Below the pieces are notes generated by a model. It was not told the origin of the DNA. It worked only from the letters and a program-made list of their open reading frames with translations, and ran no database searches. Made by a program: the position numbers and the translations under genes. From NCBI GenBank assembly GCA_965206195.1, contig CBDBIZ010000010.1, forward strand, positions 1 through 64,000: 64,000 bases of DNA, in the 5' to 3' direction. Below, in pieces: positions 58,060-64,000 of the stretch. Position 1 is the stretch's first letter; the number at the start of each line of letters is the position of its first letter. Origin of the DNA: JAAOIF01 sp965206195 (GTDB taxonomy: Bacteria; Pseudomonadota; Gammaproteobacteria; PS1; Pseudothioglobaceae).

Positions 58060-60285
58060 GATGACACTTCACCACTTTCAGATGACACTTCACCACTCTG
58101 ATATGACACTGCACCACTCTCATTTGAGACTGGACCACTCTCAGATGATACTGCAACACTCTCAGATGACACTGGACCACACTCATATGACACTGGATCA
58201 CTCTCAGATGAAACTGGACCGTTCCCAGATGACATTGCACCATTCTCAGATGACATTGGACCACTCTAAGATGACATTGGACCACTCTCAGATGACATTG
58301 TACCACTCTCAGACGACACTTCACCACTCTCAGATGACATTGCACCACTCTCATATGATACTGCACCACTCTCAGATGACACAGGAACACTCTCACTTGA
58401 CTCTGGACTACTCTCAAATGACATTGCACCACTCTCAGATTACATCGGATCACTCTCAGACGACACTGCACCATTCTTATATGACACTGGACCACCTTAA
58501 TATGACACTGGATCACTGTCAGATGACACTAGACCACTCTCAGATGACACTACACCACTCTCAGATGATATTGGACCACTCTCAGATGACCCTGGACCAC
58601 TCTCAGATGACACTGCACCACTCGCAGATGACACTGGACCACACTCATATGACACTGGATCACACTCAGATGAAACTGGACCGTTCCCAGATGACATTGC
58701 TCCTCTCTCAGATGACATTGGACCATTCTAAGATATCACTGGACCACTCTCAGATGACATTGTACTACTCTCAGACGAAACTTCGCCACTCTCAGATGAC
58801 ACTGCACCACTCTCATATGATACTGCACCACTCTCAGATGACACTGGACCACTCTCAGATGACATTGTACCACTCTCAGACGACACTTCACCAATCTCAG
58901 ATGATACTGCACCACTCTCAGATTAAACTGCACCACTCTCAGATGACACTGGACAACTCTCAGATTATACTACACCACTCTCAGATGACACTGGACCACT
59001 CTCAGATGACAGTGCACCACTTTCAGATGACACTGGACCACACTCACATGACACTGGATCAATCTCAGATGACACTGCATCACTCTCAGATGACACTAGA
59101 CCACTCTAAGATGACACTGCATCACTCTCAGATGACACTGGACCACTCTCAGATTACACCGGATCACTCTCAGATAACATTTGACCACTTTCTGATGACA
59201 CTGGACAACTCTCAGATGACACTGGACCACACTCAGATGACACTAGACCACTCTCAGATGACACTAGACCACTCTAAGATGACACTAAACAACTCTCAGA
59301 AGACACTGCACCATTCACAGATGACACTCCACCACTCTAAGATAAATCCGGATAACATTCAGATTACACTGGACCAATCTCAGATGACGCTGGACCACTA
59401 TCAGATGACACTGCACCACTCTCAGATGACACAGGACCACACTCAGATGACATTGGATCATTCTCAGATGTCACTGAACCATTCTCATATGACACTGCAC
59501 CACATTCAGAGGAAACTAGACCACTCTATGATGAAAATTGACCACTCTCAGATGACACTGGACCACCTTCAGATGAAACTTTACCACCCTCAGATGAAAC
59601 TGCTCCATTTTCAGATGATACTGCACCACTCTAAGATGACACTGGAGCTCTCTCAGATGATTCTGCACCACTCTCAGATGACACTGGACCACTCTCAGAT
59701 GACACTGGACCACTCTCAGATGAAACTGCACTACTATCAGATGACACTGGACCACACTCATATAACCCTGGATCAATCTCAAATGACACTGGACCATTCT
59801 CAGATGACACTGCACCACTCTCAGATGACATTGGACCACTTTAAGATGACACTGGACTACTCTTAGATGACATTGGACCACTCTCAGACGACACTTCACC
59901 ACTCTCAGATGATAATGCACCACTCTCAGATGACACTACACCAACCTCAGATGACACTGGACCACCATCAGATGATACTGCACCACTTTCAGACGACACT
60001 GGACCACACTCAGATGACACTGGATCCCTCTCAGATGACACTGCACCACTCTCAGATGACACTAGACCACTCTAAGATGACACTGCACCACTCTCAGATG
60101 ACACTGGACCACTCTCCTATTATACCGGATTACACTCAGATTACATTGGACAACTTTCAGATAACACTGGACCACACTCAGATGATACTGGACCAATCTC
60201 AGATGACACTGGACCACTCTCAGATGAAACTGAACAACTCTAAGTTGACACTGGACCATTCTTAGATGAAACTGGATAACTCTCA
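58060..60285. repeat. 2,205/2,226-bp tandem duplication, copy 2
   Basis: It starts at the hybrid junction about 58,060 and repeats the order of copy 1: CATTTGAGACTGG, GGACCGTTC (58,210 and 58,672), AAATCCGGATAAC (59,342) and CTCCTATTATACC (60,114). It then resumes the ancestral sequence with CACATCCCCACTTTC at 60,290. This is the expected product of one in-register unequal exchange. Confidence 0.88.
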
Positions 60286-60874
60286 GATGACACATCCCCA
60301 CTTTCAGAATACACTGCACCACTCTCAGATGGCACTGGACCACACTAAGATGACACTGGACCACTCTAAGAAGACACTGCACTACTCACAGATGACACTG
60401 GACCACACTCAGATGGCACTGGATCATTCTCAGATGACACTTTACCATTCTCAGAAAAAACTGCACCACTCTCAGATGAAACTGGACCTCTCTAAGATGA
60501 CACTGGACCATTCTAAGATGACACTGGACCACTCTCAGATGACACTTCACCACTCTCAGATGACACTGCACCACACTCAGATGACACTGCACCACTCTCA
60601 GAAGACACTGGACAAATCTCAGATGACCATGGACCACTCTCAGATGACACTCTACCAATCTCAGATGACAATGGACCACTCTCAGATGACACTGGACCAC
60701 TCTCAGATGAAACTGAACCATTCTCAGATGGCATTGGACCATTCTCAGATGACACTGCAACATTTTCAGATGACACTGGACCACTCTCAGATGACACTGG
60801 ACCACACTCAGATGAAACTGGACAACTCTCAGATGACACTGGACCACACTCAGATGACACTGGACCAATCTTAG

Positions 60875-63800
60875 ATGAAACTTGACCACTCTCAGATGAC
60901 ACTGCTCCACTCTCATATGAAACTTCACCATTCTCAGATGACACCGGTTAACTTTCAGATTACACTGGACCACTCCCAGATGACACTGGATCATTCTCAG
61001 ATGACCCTGGACCATTCTAAAATGACATTGCACCACTCACAGAGGACACTGGACCACTCTAAGATGACATTTCTCCATTCTCAGATGACACTGGATCATT
61101 CCAAGATGACACTAAACCAATCTCAGATGTCAGTGCACCACTCTCAGATGTCACCGGATCACTCTCAAATGACACTGGACCACACTCAGATGACTCTGGA
61201 CCACTCTCAAATGACATTGCACCACTCTCAGATTACACCAAATCACTCACAGATGACACTGCACCACTCTCAGATGAGACTGGACCACTCTCAGATGATA
61301 CTGCGCCACTCTCAGATGACACTTGACCACATTAATATGACACTGGATCAATGTCAGATGCCACTAGACCATTCTCAGATGACACTGCACCACTCTCAGA
61401 TAACTCTGGATCATTCTCAGATGACACTGGATCACTCTCTGATGACTCTTCACCACTCTCAGATGACAATGCACCACTCTCAGATGACGCTGGTCCACTC
61501 TCAGATGATACTGCACCACTCTCAGTTGACACTGGACAACTCTCAGATGAGACTGCACCACTTTTAGATGACACTGGACCACACTCATATGTCACTGGAT
61601 CACTCTCAGATGACACTGTACCACTCTGAGATGACACTAGATCACTCTCAGATGACACTCGACCAATCTCAGATGACATTGGACCACTCTCAGATGACAC
61701 TTAACCACTTTCAGATGACACTGCACCACTCTGAGATGACACTGCACCACTCTCATTTGAGACTGGACCACTCTCAGATGATACTGCACCACTCTCAGAT
61801 GACACTGGACCACACTCATATGACACTGGATCACTCTCAGATGAAACTGGACCGTTCCCAGATGACATTGCACCACTCTCAGATGACATTGGACCACTTT
61901 AAGATGACACTGGACCACTCTCAGATGACATTGTACCAATCTCAGACGACACTTCACCACTCTCAGATGACACTGCACCACTCTCATATGATACTGCACT
62001 ACTCTCAAATGACACAGGAACACTCTCAGATGACTCTGGACTACTCTCAAATGACATTGCACCACTCTCAGATTACATCGGATCATTCTCAGACGACACT
62101 GCACCATTCTTATATGACACTGGACCACCTTAATATGACACTGGATCACTGTCAGATGACACTAGACCTCTCTCAGATGACACTACACCACTCTCAGATG
62201 ATATTGGACCACTCTCAGATGACCCTGGACCACTCTCAGATGACACTGCACCACTCGCAGATGACACTGGACCACACTCATATGACTCTGGATCACTCTC
62301 AGATGAAACTGGACCGTTCCCAGATGACATTGCTCCACTCTCAGATGACATTGGACCATTCTAAGATATCACTGGACCACTCTCAGATGACATTGTACCA
62401 CTCTCAGACGAAACTTCGCCACTCTCAGATGACACTGCACCACTCTCATATGATACTGCACCACTCTCAGATGACACTGGACCACTCTCAGATGACATTG
62501 TACTACTCTCAGACGACACTTAACCACTCCCAGATGACACTGCACCACTCTCAGATTAAACTGCAAAACTCTCAGATGACACTGGACAACTCTCTGATTA
62601 TACTGCACCGCTCTCAGATGACACTGGACCACTCTCAGAACACAGTGCACCACTTTCAGATGACACTGGACCACACTCACATGACACTGGATCAATCTCA
62701 GATGACACTGCATCACTCTCAGATGACACTAGACCACTCTCAGATTACACCGGATCACTCTCAGATTACATTTGACCACTTTCAGATGACACTGGACAAC
62801 TCTCAGATGACACTGGACCACACTCAGATGACACTAGACCACTCTCAGATGACACTGGACCACTCTAAGATGACAATAAACAACACTCAGAAGACACTGC
62901 ACCATTCCCAGATGACACTCCACCACTCTCAGATGAATCCGGATAACATTCAGATTAGACTGGACCAATCTCAGATGACGCTGGACCACTATCAGATGAC
63001 ACTGCACCACTCTCAGATGACACAGGAACACACTCAGATGACATTGGATCATTCTCAGATGTCACTGAACCATTCTCATATGACACTGCACCACATTCAG
63101 AGGAAACTAGACCACTCTATGATGAAAATGGACCACTCTCAGATGACACTGGACCACCTTCAGATGAAACTTTACCACCCTCAGATGACACTGCTCCATT
63201 TTCAGATGATACTGCACCAATCTAAGATGACACTGGACCTCTCTCAGATGATTCTGCACCACTCTCAGATGACACTGGACCACTCTCAGATGACACTGGA
63301 CCACTCTCAGATGAAACTGCACTACTATCAGATGACACTGGACCACACTCATATGACCCTGGATCAATCTCAAATGACACTGGACCATTCTCAGTTGACA
63401 CTGCACCACTCTCAGATGACATTGGACCACTTTAAGATGACACTGGACCACTCTTAAATGACATTGGACCATTCTAAGACGACACCACCACTCTCAGATG
63501 ATAATGCACCACTCTCAGATGACACTACACCAACCTCAGATGACACTGGACCACCATCAGATGATACTGCACAACTCTCAGATGACACTGGACCACTCTC
63601 AAATGACACTGCACCACTTTCAGATGTCACTGGACCACACTCAGATGACACTGGATCACTCTAAGATGACACTGCACCACTCTCAGATGACACTAGACCA
63701 CTCTAAGATGACACTGCACCACTCTCAGATGACACTGGACCACTCTCCTATTGTACCGGATCACACTCAGATTACATTGGACAACTTTCAGATAACACTG

Positions 63801-64000
63801 GACCACACTCAGATGATACTGGAGCAATCTCAGATGACACTGGACCACTCTCAGATGAAACTGGATAACTCTCAGATGACACAGCCCCACTTTAAGAATA
63901 AACTGCACCACTCAGATGGCACTGGACCACACTCAGATGACACTGGACCACTCTAAGAAGACACTGCACTACTCACAGATGACACTGGACCACACTCAGA
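60875..64000. repeat. Right-domain cassette 4, incomplete at window edge
   Basis: It opens with the ATGAAACTTGACC marker. The CATTAATATCACAC segment is missing: near 61,370 the sequence passes from the GATGCCACTAGACC monomer almost directly to CAGATAACTCTGGATC. From 61,568 to about 62,750 it matches 55,730-56,912 at offset 5,838, and 58,210-58,937 at offset 3,633 (exactly 173 monomers). CTCCTATTGTACC is at 63,745. The array continues past base 64,000. Confidence 0.85.

Larger units (their letters stand above)
54301..60874. repeat. Right-domain cassette 3, 6,574 bp, expanded
   Basis: It runs between ATGAAACTTGACC markers at 54,301 and 60,875. Its length is explained by a basic cassette of about 4.4 kb plus a 2,205-bp tandem duplication inside it (about 55,855-60,285). 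It begins colinear with cassette 2, with CATTAATATCACAC at 54,924. At the right end (60,266-60,874) it is colinear with 53,692-54,300 at offset 6,574. Confidence 0.88.
1..64000. repeat. 21-bp tandem satellite array spanning the entire window
   Basis: The consensus monomer is CACTCTCAGAT joined to GACACTGGAC (21 bp, 11 G+C). It runs head to tail from the first to the last base, always in this orientation, about 3,050 units in 64 kb. The commonest variants are GGAC to GCAC at the unit end, CCAC to TCAC or CAAC at the unit junction, CTCTCAG to CTTTCAG, CACTCAG or CCCTCAG, CAGATG to AAGATG, TAGATG, CATATG or CAGATT, and GACACT to GAAACT or GATACT. I found no unique island and no reversed block. 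Array ends are not in the window. Minisatellite or satellite DNA of a eukaryote is the only reading that fits; species and family name cannot be read from the sequence. Confidence 0.98.

Noticed and set aside
1..64000. CRISPR array
   Set aside because: Repeats are directly contiguous with no unique spacers, the unit is 21 bp, and there are no cas genes or leader.
1..64000. Telomeric repeat or known centromere-protein motif
   Set aside because: The unit does not resemble TTAGGG-type repeats, and I saw no sequence resembling the CENP-B box. Centromeric location cannot be excluded on sequence alone.
1..64000. tRNA, rRNA or other structured RNA genes, promoters, ribosome binding sites and terminators
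   Set aside because: No clover-leaf, rRNA-like or hairpin-plus-T-run sequence was seen. Short odd palindromes in the monomer (TCTCAGA, TGGACCA) are too small to support an RNA call.

Overview
The whole 64,000-base window is one uninterrupted tandem array of a 21-bp monomer, roughly 3,050 copies, all in the same orientation. The consensus (written in two pieces) is CACTCTCAGAT followed by GACACTGGAC. Both edges of the window lie inside the array, so its true size is larger. I see no unique sequence, gene, RNA gene, transposon, CRISPR array or bacterial-style regulatory signal. This is satellite / large minisatellite DNA and points to a eukaryotic genome, probably a heterochromatic or other repeat-rich block. 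The sequence does not let me name the species, and I do not recognise the monomer as a named satellite family.

Monomers differ from the consensus by about 0-5 substitutions. The variants occur in a fixed order that is repeated at larger scales, so the array has nested higher-order repeats (HORs). Positions 1-27,663 hold copies of a roughly 7-kb HOR: an incomplete end (1-567), a short 1,950-bp copy (568-2,517), copy A (2,518-9,562; 7,045 bp), copy B (9,563-16,909; 7,347 bp), copy C (16,910-23,878; 6,969 bp) and a heavily deleted copy D (23,879-27,663; 3,785 bp). The 378-bp length difference between B and C is exactly accounted for by three whole-monomer events of 11, 6 and 1 units. From 27,664 to about 42,130 the same marker monomers recur, but in shorter (about 1.1-2 kb), more rearranged cassettes. 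Positions 42,131-46,200 are a nearly identical 2,035-bp tandem duplication. From about 46,200 to the end a different family of variants takes over, built on a cassette of about 4.4 kb that has undergone further duplications of 462, 2,205 and 3,633 bp, all exact multiples of 21.

The array contains many long open frames (up to 636 codons), but they are a by-product of the monomer. Four of its six frames contain no stop, and in the longest-running frame (peptide period HSQMTLD) only one of the 63 possible single-base substitutions creates a stop. Substitutions fall on all codon positions and mostly change the amino acid, and 20-bp monomers repeatedly shift the frame. I therefore annotate no protein-coding gene.

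The points of most interest are the readable duplication history, the sharp change of variant family near 46 kb, one clearly out-of-register deletion junction at about 24,045, a recurrent 462-bp paired marker in the right part, and a monomer of two B-DNA helical turns (seven monomers = 147 bp) carrying a CANNTG hexamer and no CpG.
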